Shown: positions 22,940 through 34,340, counted from the stretch's first letter. The stretch: DNA of 44,505 bases from Welwitschia mirabilis (GCA_051453625.1 JBOZIK010000001.1:68354747-68399251), one strand, 5' to 3'. The notes: a model not told the origin generated them from the sequence alone. Numbers and translations: made by a program.

Positions 22940-23275
22940 TCCTAGTACTTAGACAGTGGTTGTTTGTAATATGTGATAGGTGAAAAATCAAGATTTCAAC
23001 ATTTGAATAAATTTGATGAAGAAGAAGTATCATTTGGTGATAATAGAAGAGAAAATATTGAAGGAATTAAAAGCATTGATGAAGGCAACATGCCTAAAGT
23101 TAATGAACTATTATATGTCAGTAGTTTTAAATATAATTTACTGAGTACTAGTTAGATCTATGATAAACTTTTTGATAGTTAAAAGTATGAAGTTATACAT
23201 AATAAAATAAATGATGTTCTTCTTAAAGAAAATAGAATAGATAATGTTTATAGCATTTACTAGTCTTTGTCTGCT
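22940..23275 (+). pseudogene. Protease remnant (sirevirus-like)
   Basis: Aspartic protease with the catalytic triplet intact as YLDSG at 22946-22960. It is followed after a stop by EEEVSFGDN, VNELLYVSSFKYNLLS and a stop. In family members this leads into SxxQLCDxG, here read as IYDKLFDS. The open run 22973-23155 is the middle of the domain. Confidence 0.83.
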
Positions 23276-23830
23276 TGTTATTTTTATCATATAAATCAAA
23301 TAGAATTATGATATCAATAATTAGGACATGCAAACTATGATCATCTCAAGACCATCATTACAAAGGATATTGTAAAAAGAATCTCCAAGACTAACATTGA
23401 AAAACATGAGCTATGTAATGCTTATCAAAAAGGAAAACAAGTCAGGACTTCTTATAAAAGTAAAAACCTAGTCTCCTCAATAATGCTACTTGAACTCATT
23501 GAGATGGACTTGGTGGGTTCTATCCAAACTAAAAGTCTAGGAGAAAAATGATATTTCTTGACTATGATTAATGACTAATCTAGATTTACTTGGATTTATT
23601 TCTTAAAAAACAAAGATAAAACTTTTAAATGTTTTGTTAAAATCTATAACAAAATCTAAAATAAGAAAGGATACACTATCAAAAAAATTAGAAGTGATCA
23701 TGAAGGAGAATTCAAAAATTATCTTTTTGAGAAGTATTTTGTAAAAAATGGTACAGAACATTAGTTCTAGACCCCAAAGGCTCCTCAATAAAATGGAATT
23801 ATAGAGTTCTTAGTCCACATATTTTTCGTG
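23276..23830 (+). pseudogene. Integrase N-terminal zinc region and core (sirevirus-like)
   Basis: It reads LGHANYDHLKTII near 23320 (zinc-binding His), HELCNAYQKGKQ near 23405 (second Cys changed to Tyr), LELIEMDLVGSIQTKSLG near 23490 (first catalytic Asp), RFTWIYFLKNKD near 23583, KKIRSDHEGEFKNY near 23680 (second Asp) and PQ-NGIIE near 23787 (Glu). Just after the catalytic glutamate the frame loses similarity, which is where the inverted block begins. Confidence 0.86.
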
Positions 23831-23879
23831 TTCATTAAAAAATTAAGACTAATCTTACATGAAGTTGACATAGATGTTT

Positions 23880-24620
23880 TAGTTCATTTTGCATTTCCTA
23901 GTTCAAATAGTTTGATTAAGTTCCTTGAGTATTTAGATTAAGATATGAAAATTATAGTTTTTGCTTATTTGATTTGAAAACTAATAAACATGCCAACTTC
24001 AATAAGCATACTCATTTTAAAATGTATTGTCATAATGCTAATGAATTCTTTTAAGAGAGCTTCATTCGAGGCTCCAATAATTATGTTATCTACATAGATT
24101 TAAATGATGATAAAATCCTTCTTAATATTTTTGAAAAATAATTTTTTATGCATATCTTCATAAGTGTAACCATTTTCATTAATAAATGTAGCTAGTTTTT
24201 CATACCAAGCCCTTGGATCTTGTTTTAATCTATACAAAGCCATTTTGAGTTTCTACATATGGTTTGGTTTGTGTGGATCTATAAAACCTTAGGGTTGTTT
24301 TACATAAATATCTTTATTAAGAGTTCCATTTAGAAAGGAACTTTTTGCATCTATCTGAAAAAATTTAATGTTATTAAAGGTTATATGTAAGAGAAATAGT
24401 TTGATACTATCCAGTCTAGCCACCAGAGCAAATGTATCTTCTACATCTATTCCTTTAATTTGGTTATATCCTTAGACAAGTAATATTTTGCCTTGTTTTT
24501 AACAACATTATTTTATTCATCGTACTTGTTCTCAAAGATTCATTTTATTCCAATTCCATTTTGGCTTTTTGGTCTTTCTACAAGTTTTTAGACATTTTTT
24601 CTTTTGAATTATTAAAGTTC
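23880..24620 (-). pseudogene. Reverse transcriptase remnant, inverted relative to gag
   Basis: Copia RT on the minus strand: ARLDSIKLFLL-like block near 24430, IDAKSSFLNGTLNKDIYVKQ near 24340, GFIDPHKPNHM, KMALYRLKQDPRAWYEKL near 24210, and the catalytic site IYVDN near 24094 (second Asp of YVDD changed to Asn). It runs on through KEFISIMTIHFKMSML and SKYSRNLIKLFELGNAK to about 23885. The orientation is opposite to gag, protease and integrase core of the same element, so this block has been flipped. RNase H should follow but is absent. Confidence 0.86.
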
Positions 24621-25340
24621 ATCTTGCATAGCCATCATTCATTCTTCAAGAGATTCTGCCTCTTCAAACTTTTTAGATTTAATTTGAGAGAAATAACAAA
24701 CGTAGGCATAAAAATTTTTAAAGAGTTTCTTATTCAAACTTTTGGTCTTACATCTCTAATTATAGACTCTAGTGGGCGATCTTTTAGCTCTGTAAACTTT
24801 TTCGAAGTAACCTATTCAGATTGCTTTTCTTTCTTTTTGGTTATTAATTTTTATATTATGGAGGTACTTGAAGTTAGATTTTCTTCACCATTTGAAGGAA
24901 GAATTCTTGTAAATTCATATATTTGAATGTTTATATATTCTTTCACTATTAGACTTTATTTGTTAAAAACTCAATAGGCTCTACTTCTAGTTAAGTATCC
25001 TAAAAATATTGCTTTATTAGTTTTAAAATCAAATTTACTCAAATGTTATCTATCTTTTAAGATAAAAAATTTACTTTTGAAGACTTTAAAATATGAAAAA
25101 TTTGGTTTTCTTCCTTTTTAAAGCTCATAGGGTGTTTTATCCATACCTGGTCCTAGATAGACTCTATTGGTAATGTAGCAAGCAGTGCTTACTATTGGTA
25201 ATGTAGTAGAAAAAGACAATATTTCTATGAACATTGTAAGCACTGATAGATAATCAGCTGATATTTTTACCAAAAACTCTAAACTTTGATAACTTTCTGA
25301 GACTTTATTATGAACTAGCAATTGTTTTTCCATCCTCCAA
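24621..25340 (-). pseudogene. Integrase C-terminal region and linker, inverted
   Basis: On the minus strand, STACYITNRVYLGPGMDKTP near 25190-25130, then PYEL, GRKPNFSYFKVFKSKFFIL near 25110 and KAIFLGYLTRSRAY near 25010: the copia integrase C-terminus. The linker to RT (acidic in relatives) fills 24960-24620. A short internal duplication (ACTATTGGTAATGTAG) lies at 25165-25210. The plus-strand open frame at 24561-24926 is an antisense shadow. Confidence 0.82.
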
Positions 25341-25740
25341 CTAAAAGTAGTGTAATTGACTAGATCTTAATTTGGTCAACCAAATCTACAAAAGAAGTTG
25401 CATTGATTGCATTTTAACTAGTTACTTGATATTTCCTAGATCAAATTGAATCCAGTTGGATCAACTAGATTAAATTTATAGTCAATTAAAATTATAAATA
25501 TTGTGATCCAAACCTTATTAAGTTGACTAGATTATAACCTAATGAATTAGACCTGTAGGGCTATAGAGTGGAAGGTAGGTGATGGACCTGACTTTTTTCT
25601 TAAATCTAACTTGATTGCCTTCCTTTAAAAAATCTTATGAAGTCCTAACCTCTATCATTCATATATATCTACCTATCTCTTATAGATTTAACTATCTTTC
25701 TTCATTTCTTTTATCTTTAAAAAGTTTTATGTGCTTTTAA
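25341..25740 (+). other. Non-coding spacer with LTR-like motifs
   Basis: No gene is seen. It carries several TGACTAGAT and GGATCAACTAGAT words like the GTCGACTGGA-type motif array in the LTRs of the same element. Confidence 0.5.
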
Positions 25741-26864
25741 ATAGTAGAGGATCCCTCCAGAAGAGCTTTCCAAAAGGAGATAGCCAATAAAGATCTATGG
25801 TATTTTAACTCTGAAATGTTAGATGAGGCTTTGAAAATATTATCTAAGATGTTTAAGAAGAAGCTTGTCTATCCAAAAAGGCTTGTTGGGAACTTAAAGA
25901 AGTAAGGGATGTGATAAGGCTATTAAATGAACTTGATCTTTCTTATTTTATTGAGGTTTTTAGGTCAATCTACCCTTTTCTTACTTATATGTTTTACTAT
26001 AATGCTTTATTTGATATTGATTCCTCTATTCTTAGCACCCTTATTTTAGGGAGAAGAATTAGAGTTACTATAGATCTATTGGCCTCCCTCACAAATTTCC
26101 CTAGAGAAGATTATGAGGATTTTTGGCCCTTGCATGAGTTCATGGAGGATAAGGCAAATATCACTAGGGAAACTCATTTAGTGGAAAACCATCCTTTCCA
26201 CCTCCTACCTTACTCTAAGATATTGCTTTATTCATTTAGTTTTTATTTGCAATTTCTTACCTCTTATGGGTTATCATGATGAGACCTCCAACTATCATGC
26301 TTATCTGTTATATTTGATAGGAACTGGTCATTCTATTAATGCTCTTACCATTATTCTTAAAAAAAAGGTCTCTCCATTGGAATATCATAGAGCTCTTCCT
26401 TACTCTATTTTGATTACAAATATCTATTATTCTTTTAGAGCCCATCTTCACCCAAGATAAAAATTTTAATCCTTATATCTTCCATTCAGCATGTAACTTT
26501 ATCCTACATGCACATTTTCTTTGGATCTAAGAAATCTTTCAAGTCTTCTTCTTTAAAGTAGACTTCTATTGAAGAGACTTTTTTGTACCTTAAGAGGCTA
26601 GATTTCTATACTCAGCACATGAAAGAGGCTCTCATTGTAGTAGGATATGACATTATAGATACTTCTGAGGAAGCTAGTAGCTTTGGTCAAAAGGTAGTCG
26701 AAGAAAAGAAAGAAGAAGACTTAGATTCTAAAGAAGAATTTAAGGAGGAGGAGAAGAAGAATAGTATGATTAAGTTGTTGTTATCTCTATTGTTTTCTAC
26801 TTGTTCATGTTATTTTCCCTTTTCTTTCCTTTGTCATTACTGTTTAAAAGGGGAGAAATTGTAG
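25741..26864 (+). pseudogene. Extra ORF between pol and 3' LTR, plant-transposon-protein-like
   Basis: Three open stretches (25911-26279, 26266-26460, 26583-26864) with an upstream coding-like part from about 25750 (KDLWYFNSEMLDEALKILSK) make one ORF of perhaps 370 codons, broken by two or three frame changes. The N-terminal part reads YPFLTYMFYYNALFD and LGRRIRVTIDLLASLTNFPR, resembling the domain called putative plant transposon protein. The middle has LPYSILITNIYYSF. The C-terminal part is acidic and lysine-rich (EEKKEEDLDSKEEFKEEEKK) and ends with a hydrophobic run. It has fewer stops than gag or pol nearby. Position matches the env-like ORF place of some sireviruses, but I cannot call it an envelope gene. 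Confidence 0.55.
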
Positions 26865-27236
26865 TTTTAAAATCAATTATTATTTAGTGATTATTAGTTA
26901 TTATTAGTTGTAATTATTATCTTATGAGTATTTTTATATTATACTACTTAAAACTAATTAATAAAAATGCATTTAATATTATTTTATCTTATTTATTAAT
27001 GCATATTACATTTCCCATAAACCAAGATTTTGTAATCTCTATTAATGCATATTATATGTCTCATGAACTATAATTTTAATTTATATATATATGTGTGTGT
27101 GGTTCTCTTTTGAAAACTATTATAAATGTTTGATTTGAATAAATATAGTTATTAATTTTTCATAAATGTAATGGGAACTTTTTAAGGGGGAGTTTTCAAC
27201 TAAGTATAGTTCATTACTAATGTTAAAGGGAAATAT
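26846..27236 (+). other. Spacer with repeated polypurine tracts before the 3' LTR
   Basis: Purine tracts AAAAGGGGAGAA (26847-26858), TTAAGGGGGAG (27182-27192) and TTAAAGGGAAA (27223-27233) precede the LTR at 27237. The last is placed as the functional polypurine tract. Multiple such tracts are known in sireviruses. Confidence 0.65.
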
Positions 27237-28421
27237 TATTAAGTTGTAATTTTTCAAGTTGATTTTAAATTAACATTTTCTATAATAGCAAATGTGTTGT
27301 ATTCCTTGCAAAACATATTAATCCTTATAGGTCATAAGTAGGAAACATTTCTCACTAGCCTTACTTAAACCTAGCAAGTTATAGTTTCTCAAAGAGGTTG
27401 ATTGGATTTCTAAGGGGTCAATCAAACCTATACTAAGAAGTGTCAAAACTAAATTACTAAGGGTTGACCCGATCCCTGAGGGGTTAACTGGACATGAACT
27501 CAAAATATTTTTAACTTTTATCACCAAGGGGTCAATCAAATTATTGAGAAATTAACAAAACCTAGGATAAACATGTTTTTCTTTACTTTTCTTCATATGG
27601 GGTTAATTGGATCAAAATGCAATCGACTAGATATGCAATCAACTAGATCCTAGATGGGTTGACTCGACATGGAGATGTAAAGAACTTAGGTTGACTAGAA
27701 GAAGATGAGGTCAACTAACTTCAGTGACAACACTCAATGGAATCGACCTGACATTTTAAGGGATCAACTGGTTGTGACAGAAATGGGGTTTTCCTAGCCA
27801 TTTCCTTTCTATTTTTATTTATTGTATAATTAGATATACTTGTAAAATCCTAAAATGTATCTCTTATGTATTTCTCAACTATTAAAATCATTGCAACATT
27901 TCTTTTATTTAATAAAAAATTTGAACAAGCATCTTTTTGATTATCAATCCTTTAGTCAATTAAGTTTGCACTGTATGTACTTGAATTTGTGATATCATTT
28001 TAAATAGTATAGTACTAACATTGTTGTACCTTAGGTCTAGTGAAACCTATGCATTATGACATATTATTGAGACTAAAACCTTCTCTTAAAAGGTTGAGAA
28101 TGAGACTTTGAAAAGTTTGATTTTAAAAGATTACAAGTAAACTTGAGAAACCTAGAAAGTAAATAACAAATATCCAAATCAGTCCTGGGTAGAAGCTACT
28201 TATCAAGAGTGGAGTAGGGGGTTTCCAAACCATTATAAATTATGTTTCTATTAATATCCACTGGTATTTTCTATTTTTAGTTATTTTTCTTTCAAATCAT
28301 TTTTGGTATTTCATATGTACAAATAGTTTTAGTATTTAATACTTTATGTAGATAGCTTTTTAATTCATTTTTTTAAATCTTATTCAACCCCAACCCCCTA
28401 TCTAGAGTTCTAGATCCTTCA
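27237..28421 (+). repeat. 3' LTR of the sirevirus-like element
   Basis: 1185 bases, starts TATTAAGTTG (TG decayed to TA) and ends AGATCCTTCA. It aligns with the 5' LTR from end to end with many substitutions, so the insertion is old. Confidence 0.9.
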
Positions 28422-29864
28422 TATTACTTTCTAAAGTAAATCTAAATATAATATTCATGTGACATAAATAGTAAAATTTATTAAGTACATCAAAGATCCT
28501 TTAACTGCATGCATCTAAACAACAATTAAGAAAATAGCTCTAAATCAAATTGAATCAGCTAGCTTATTCTAAAGCTTTTATCATAGTAAATCCTACACAT
28601 GTGAGCATGATGTGAGAACTATAACCTTTATATTTTCTAGTATGATTTATGACAATTTTTAGATAAGTTTGGGGAGAGTGAGGTTCCAAGGATAAGATAG
28701 GATTCTCATATAAATCAAACATAACCAAGACCTCAAACAAATCATAAAATTCTGGATTCACACACATTCTGAGGGGACCAATTTTCTCCCTTTACTCTTT
28801 GGTTAAAATTTTATTACAATTTAGGATAACACATTTAGAGGATACTAGTTTACTCCCTTCACTGTCTAGAAAAGTTTTTTAAGCAATCCAACATTTATCA
28901 AATATAGGTTAACAAAGGGTCATAAAACTTAAGTTAAATAATATAAAAGAATTATAATAATTTATAATGCATGGTGTTTAATTTATAATTAGAAGTTACA
29001 AGCTTAATAAAAATGCAAGATAACAAATAAGGATTTTGAGAATGCAAGCATTATATAGTAGAAGGAAAATCCAATAAAATAAGTAATTCAAGAAAGAAAT
29101 AAAAAATAGATCGAGCCAAAAATCATATCCAAGATTAAGATGAACATTAAAAACTTCTAAAGATCCAACATTCTAACAACTTTCAAGCTTCAAGTCAAAT
29201 TTACAAAGATTTGATAGAAAGAGATTTTTTAAGATATGAAATGAGAGAAGAAGAAATTCCTATTTACAGCAAAGGGTAAAGAATTTAAAAATACATAAGA
29301 GCATGAAGAGACATCAACATAAAAGAGTGTGGTTAAGGTGGTCGATGTGATGGAAGTGGTGAAAGTGGTAGAATTGGTGAAGGTATGGAACTTATAAAAG
29401 TGGTGAAGGTAATGGAAGTGATAAGGATTTTGTTACCTTATTAGGCCACTAGATGCATAATATCATACAAATAATAATTCATTTAAAATAAGGAATAAAA
29501 ATAAGCCATCTCATATATACAATTTCCATGTTTATATAAAGGAAAACTATAACTATTAAATAAGAAAATAATAATGCAACCACTGACTTATGCACTAACA
29601 TAACCACTTCTCTAACCATTACTTTAGCCACAAAGGATCATGATTAACTATCAAGAATTTATAATAAGGAATAATACTATAGCTATTACAAAGGAAAGGT
29701 CTTAAAATTAAAAGTTGTAGCATGTATTTTTCGCAATATAAGTATATATTAATTATAATAATAAGTACAATAACTAATTTAACTTATGGATCCTATAACA
29801 ACAAAATTTATTTTAATTAAAATTTTATGATAAGCTTTTGAACCATGAAAGTCTAAACATGATA
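28422..29864 (-). repeat. 3' LTR of the large element, proximal part
   Basis: It resumes the LTR after the sirevirus, starting with the second copy of the 67-bp duplication (28422-28488). It matches 38890-40353, including ACATGTGAGCATG near 28590, the GTGG-rich stretch near 29330-29430 and TAATAAGGAATAAT near 29660. It ends GTCTAAACATGATA, which is the 5' end TATCATG on the minus strand. It holds a decayed TATA box (TGTAAATAGG on the minus strand near 29248). Confidence 0.85.
29328..29430 (-). repeat. GTGGTGAAA-type minisatellite in LTR
   Basis: Imperfect 6- to 9-base units such as GTGGTGAAAGTGGTAGAA. The same stretch is present in the 5' LTR at 39790-39897, so it predates the insertion of the element. 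Confidence 0.7.
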
Positions 29865-29885
29865 CTACTCCACTCTTTAAAATGT
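29865..29885 (-). other. Polypurine tract of the large element
   Basis: The minus strand reads AAAGAGTGGAGTAG immediately before the 3' LTR. This position fixes the element's orientation as minus, in agreement with the primer site at 38440-38451. Confidence 0.65.
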
Positions 29886-31186
29886 CTTGTCCTTAAAACT
29901 TGAGCTATAATACATTTGTTTTATATTTTCCTAATATTTGTACTTATGAAGTTAAAATTATCTTCCTTCAACACTATAAAAATTTTTGAAAACATTATCT
30001 AAAGACTTGATAGTTAGTCATCATAATAACAACAATCATCTGTTTGAAATGATCTACCCTCTATAAATTTTCTTCTTCCTCTAGCCTTCACTTGGCACAT
30101 GCTCTCCAAACATTGTATTATCAACTTCAAAATTTATAAGAACTCTTTTGCTATACATCAACTTTTAATCTTTCCCAATTTCTAAGGTTATAATGCTTAC
30201 TTAATTATGAAAAACATTATGAACTAGCATATATTTCATGAAAGGTCAGATAAAGGCCACATAATTACTTTTGGAAGAATTTCTAAGAACATAGTTGAAT
30301 ATACTTATATATTTTTGAAAACCATTTTAATTTCATAATCCAAAATATCTTAATGGCTATCTTACTTTAATTGGACCAAAATAAGCTTGAACTATAAATC
30401 CAAAACTATAAAATCAATATTGCAACACAATAATCTCTTACTTCAAACTATGATACTTACCTCTAAAAGTGTTATGTACAAATTTCTCATGCCTAAATTA
30501 GATCAATTCCACTCTTCACTCCTTTATTGTATATTTCTTTAAATCCCTCTTCAATACTTCTATTTGTATAATATTAGTTGAATTTTTACTTTTAGGGTTA
30601 ATATGTACTTAACAAGTTCAGGATAAAATGTGTGATATGTAAAGAAATCTTACTAACATATCTACCTATTTTTGATAAAGAAAAGATAATAAGAAATTAA
30701 AATGAGTGGATCTTTAAATTTGTCATGAAGATAACTTAGATAATACACTATATAAATCTAGGATTATAACATAATTATGCCTTAAAATAAATCTAAAAAC
30801 TCTAAAAGCTTTTTGGATACATAATTAGGAACTAAGACATTCAAAAAAATCATTTTATTTCTTTATGCAAAAACTATGATTCATGAATAGATCTAAACAA
30901 GAGAAACCACAACCTTGTAATGATATTTCTAACACTTATTTGCATGAATCATAGAACACCAAAATACTAGAGTTTAAATGGCCTAACATTATGATTTTCA
31001 TCAAGAATATTTAGGATCAAATAGTCATGAAAGAAATAAATGATGCATTCATCTCATACAACTAAATCCCTAGCATAATCCTTGAAGTTTTATCTCAACT
31101 GGAAGTCATTCAACATCAAAAGCATTTTCTCTAAATACGTTATTTTACTAGAGTAACTGTATACTCTCATTTCTACATTTTATCTA

Positions 31187-31188
<2 letters not shown>

Positions 31189-31258
<70 letters not shown>

Positions 31259-31375
31259 NNNNNNNNNNNNNNNNNNNNNNNNNNNNNNNNNNNNNNNNNN
31301 NNNNNNNNNNNNNNNNNNNNNNNNNNNNNNNNNNNNNNNNNNNNNNNNNNNNNNNNNNACACACACACACACACA

Positions 31376-31430
<55 letters not shown>

Positions 31431-31434
31431 ACAC
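31189..31434. repeat. (AC)n microsatellite with assembly gap 31259-31358
   Basis: Almost pure AC on both sides of exactly 100 N, with ATAC interruptions near 31380 and 31425. The true length is unknown because such repeats collapse in assembly. Cys-Val open frames predicted on the other strand are not genes. Confidence 0.95.
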
Positions 31435-32817
31435 AAAAATCTCCTATATTATGTTCTTTGTAGAATGTAGTTTTGCTTATAATAGAAAGGAAGTATAATG
31501 ATAAACTAAAGTAGATGTAAACATAAAACTTATTTGTTAATAAAAGAATTTAAAAATTGAAAACTAATTTTTATAATTTATTTATTTATTATTTATTATT
31601 ATTAGAATATAATAATAAAAGATATTTTCTATATATATATATTAGTCTTCATTACTATAAATCCTTTAAGATATTATATTTTTATAATGTTGTTTAATTT
31701 TTAACTCTTCTCCAACTAATACTTCCACCTTTATAAAGTCATCATCATCAGACAAAGAGGCACGCTAAATATGATGCATATTAAATAAATAATATTATGA
31801 AATATGTTGTGGAGGTAGAATAAGTATGATGGATAGATACGAAAATCAAGTGAGATAAGAGTTAATACTAATAATATTGATAGGAACCAAGGTTTAACTA
31901 TCAAGCATCAAAGCCACTTAATAGCATAGAGATAGATTTCAAGAGATGTGACCTTTAATCCCTACTTTTATGAGTATTTATATATTCTCCCCCTATTTGC
32001 AACTTAAGAATCTTAAATATGAGGTTGAATAATGTAAAAAGTTTGATAACCATTAAATTCCATTTCTTGTATCTTGAAACAAAAGATTCTTTAAATGGAG
32101 GTTCATCATCATTAGATTAATAGGAAAACAACAATATCACATTACAGGCCTTCTTTAGATCTTATGAGATAGGTAAAATTTATCAATCTCCTTAGCTCTT
32201 TCTCTTATGACATGATAGGTAGGCATACAACATTTCAAAGCTACTTTGGCATTATCATATTATGATGTACAATATTCTCCACATTTTAAAGAAAGTTGTT
32301 TAATAACTAGAGGTGGGGGAACTACGTTAAAGTAGTTATTTTTGAATAAATAAGAGATAGATCTTGGAAAACAAAAGTAGTAACCATCATTCCTAAAACT
32401 ACAAAAGGAAAGATAGGTGATGTTAGAGAATATTGCTTGGGAGACTAAATAAGAAAACTATTACACTTACTATTTTGAAAATAAGATACATGCAGATTAA
32501 TCTAATCATATTGGCCCTGGCTCCACTCCCTCCACTGATAATATTACTAGATTTCATTAACAACAAAGATCTAAATCCATATTCTATTTCCACCAAAAAG
32601 TAAAAGTGGATGTGAACATATAACATTTAATTGAAGACTCATTTATAGTGTTTATAAAGAATAAAAGTAAAAAGACTAAGCTTTCCTTAGTGTATTTCCC
32701 TACACATAGCAAAGATTATCTGAGATTTAAGTTCTAGGACTACTCAAATATTCTGATTGAGTCTTTTAACCATGTGGTGGAAGTGTAATGAATTTTCTAG
32801 ACATGGAGATCTCCATT

Positions 32818-32822
32818 AAACA
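32818..32822. other. Target-site duplication AAACA, left
   Basis: AAACA precedes TTGATG at the left end of the short-LTR copia element. The same AAACA follows CATCAA at 36073-36077. Confidence 0.65.
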
Positions 32823-32980
32823 TTGATGTAGCTAGTACCCCATCCAACCCAAAATTCCAAGGCACTTTTGGTGGTAGGGTACTCCTGCTTATATTTATCA
32901 CCTTCATTCTTCCCCCAATCCATGTGGGATTATTTACTATTACTTTGTTTTTACTTCTCTTATTCATGAAATGAAATGTT
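32823..32980 (+). repeat. Inverted LTR copy at the 3' end of the short-LTR copia element
   Basis: The plus strand reads TTGATGTAGCTAGTACCCCA, then CTCCTGCTTATATTTAT and CCATGTGGGATTATT. These are the same blocks as the 5' LTR read on the minus strand. It ends around ACTTCTCTTATTC, where it meets RT sequence on the minus strand. A normal 3' LTR would be in minus orientation. Confidence 0.8.
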
Positions 32981-33420
32981 TTCTTGACAAAAACTTCTTC
33001 TTCAAGAGGGCCATTTAGAAAAAGCTAATATTACATCAATTTGATGGATTTTCTAGCGATTCCTTGCAGCGCTAGTAATTAATAATTAGATAGTTTTAAT
33101 TCAAGTGATAGGGGAGAATACCTCTTGGAAGTCATAACCAGGTTTTTGTTCAAATCCATTGACCACTAACCTTGCTTTATGTCTTTTAACCTCATCATTA
33201 GGCTTCATTTTTGTCTTGAAAACCCACTTCACATCAATGTCTTTATGACCTTATGGCAGATTAGTAAGCTCCCATGTATCATTCTTTTTTATGGCTTTAA
33301 TTTCATCTTTCATTGCATGTACCCATTTAGGATCTTGAAGTGCTTTCTCAAATTTCACTAGCTCATAATCTGCAAACATGGAAAAATGCACCAAATTTCC
33401 ATCATCATTAATGGCATTAT
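32981..33420 (-). pseudogene. Reverse transcriptase N-terminal part (short-LTR copia)
   Basis: The minus strand reads KWVHAMKDEIKAIKKNDTWE near 33325, VKWVFKTKMKPNDEVKRHKA near 33225, RLVVNGFEQKPGYDF near 33165, EVFSPIT near 33125, and KIHQIDV near 33055. A one-base insertion in a T run near 33045 shifts the frame before NGPLEEEVFVK. The YVDD catalytic region and RNase H are missing, since the sequence breaks off at the inverted LTR. Confidence 0.87.
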
Positions 33421-34340
33421 TAGATATTACCTTAAAATCTTGTAAGGTGACAGATCATTGGTAATTTCTCCTTGGCATGCTAGTATTGACAACAACTTGT
33501 GTTGGTGAATTTTCTAGTTCAAGAGTTGGAGTTGTTGAGGAATCTATAGCTAGAGATATTTCTTCATTTAAGATAGAAGTAATCTGTCTTCTTGGATCAT
33601 TATGTGTATCTACATTCCAATTCCAAACCTCATCTTTGGTAAAAGTCACATCATGACTTACAATCATTTTCTTGGTTGTAGGATTGAATAACTTATATTT
33701 ACCATGAGTGTAGCCCATAAAGATAGTCTTTTCTCCTTAGTCATCAAGTTTTATTCTTGTTTATATAGGTACATGGACGTAGGCAATGGAATCAAACACC
33801 TTTAAATGCTTTACACTTGGCTTATAACCACTTCATACTTCTACGGGGGTGATAGATTGAAGACTCGCTATTGGAGATCTATTTAATAAATAAATAGAAC
33901 ATGAGATAGATTCACCCCAAAAAGAATTAGGAATACCTTTGTCTTTTAGCATACTCCTCATCATATTCATTATAGTCCTATTCTTCTATTCTGTAATTCC
34001 ATTGTGTTGTGGAGTATATGGAAATGTAACTTCATGTTTTATTCCACATCTTGCATAATACTCCTTGAACTCATTAGAGGTGTACTTGTCACCACCATCA
34101 GTACGTAAAATTTTAATAAGACAGCCACTTTGCATTTCAACATGAGCCTTGAATTTCTTAAAGTAATAAAAAACTTTAGACTTTCTTTGCAGAAAATAGA
34201 CCCATATTTTCCTGGTAAAGTCATCAATGAAAATAAGAAAATACCTATTATTGTCATTTTATGCGACATTCCTTGGGCCACAGACATTGGAATGAATAAG
34301 TTCAAGTGGTTGTGTTGCATGATGATTCTTTCTTGCTATA
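33421..34340 (-). pseudogene. Integrase core and C-terminus (short-LTR copia)
   Basis: The minus strand reads [19 protein letters not shown] near 34240, [15 protein letters not shown] near 34105 with the second catalytic Asp, and PQHNGITE near 34010 with the Glu retained. Then GESISCSIYLLNRSP near 33910, KPSVKHLKVFDSIAYVHVP and FMGYTHGKYKLFNPTTKK near 33720. The first catalytic Asp (in HTDVCGP of relatives) reads Asn (IHSNVCGP near 34275). Four or five nonsense codons interrupt an otherwise single frame, and at least two look like C-to-T or G-to-A changes (TAG after NGITE, TGA for Trp after PVEV). Confidence 0.9.

Larger units (their letters stand above)
20035..28421 (+). mobile_element. Sirevirus-like Ty1/copia element, nested, internally rearranged
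   Basis: It has two LTRs of about 1.18 kb (20035-21212, 27237-28421), a tRNA-iMet-type primer site, gag, protease and integrase core on the plus strand, then an inverted block with the integrase C-terminus and RT on the minus strand, an extra ORF, and several purine tracts before the 3' LTR. Integrase before RT identifies Ty1/copia. RT wording (YVKQP-GFIDPHKPNH, MALYRLKQDPRAWYEKL), the large LTRs and an ORF after pol fit sireviruses. RNase H is not found. Every coding part except stretches of the extra ORF is broken. Confidence 0.85.
29886..32822 (-). other. Interior of the large element, 3' portion, non-coding
   Basis: I see no retrotransposon protein domain or host gene on either strand. 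It is AT-rich and carries a long dinucleotide repeat at 31189-31434. Short open frames here (for example 32423-32626 minus) show no recognisable motif. Confidence 0.55.

Noticed and set aside
24561-24926. Plus-strand open frame of 121 codons
   Set aside because: Antisense to the inverted copia linker and RT, whose minus-strand reading has recognisable motifs.
25741-26864. Envelope gene of a retrovirus-like element
   Set aside because: The position is suggestive, but no signal peptide, cleavage site or convincing paired membrane segments can be shown, and the N-terminal fold fits a plant transposon protein better.
31173-31436. Three minus-strand open frames rich in Cys-Val
   Set aside because: They are translations of the AC microsatellite through a gap, not genes.
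32640-32817. Possible continuation of the cyclophilin fragment on the far side of the nested copia element
   Set aside because: The minus strand has TTWLKDSIRIF, vaguely like the WLDGxHVVFG block, but about 36 extra bases separate it from the fragment and the match is too weak to claim.
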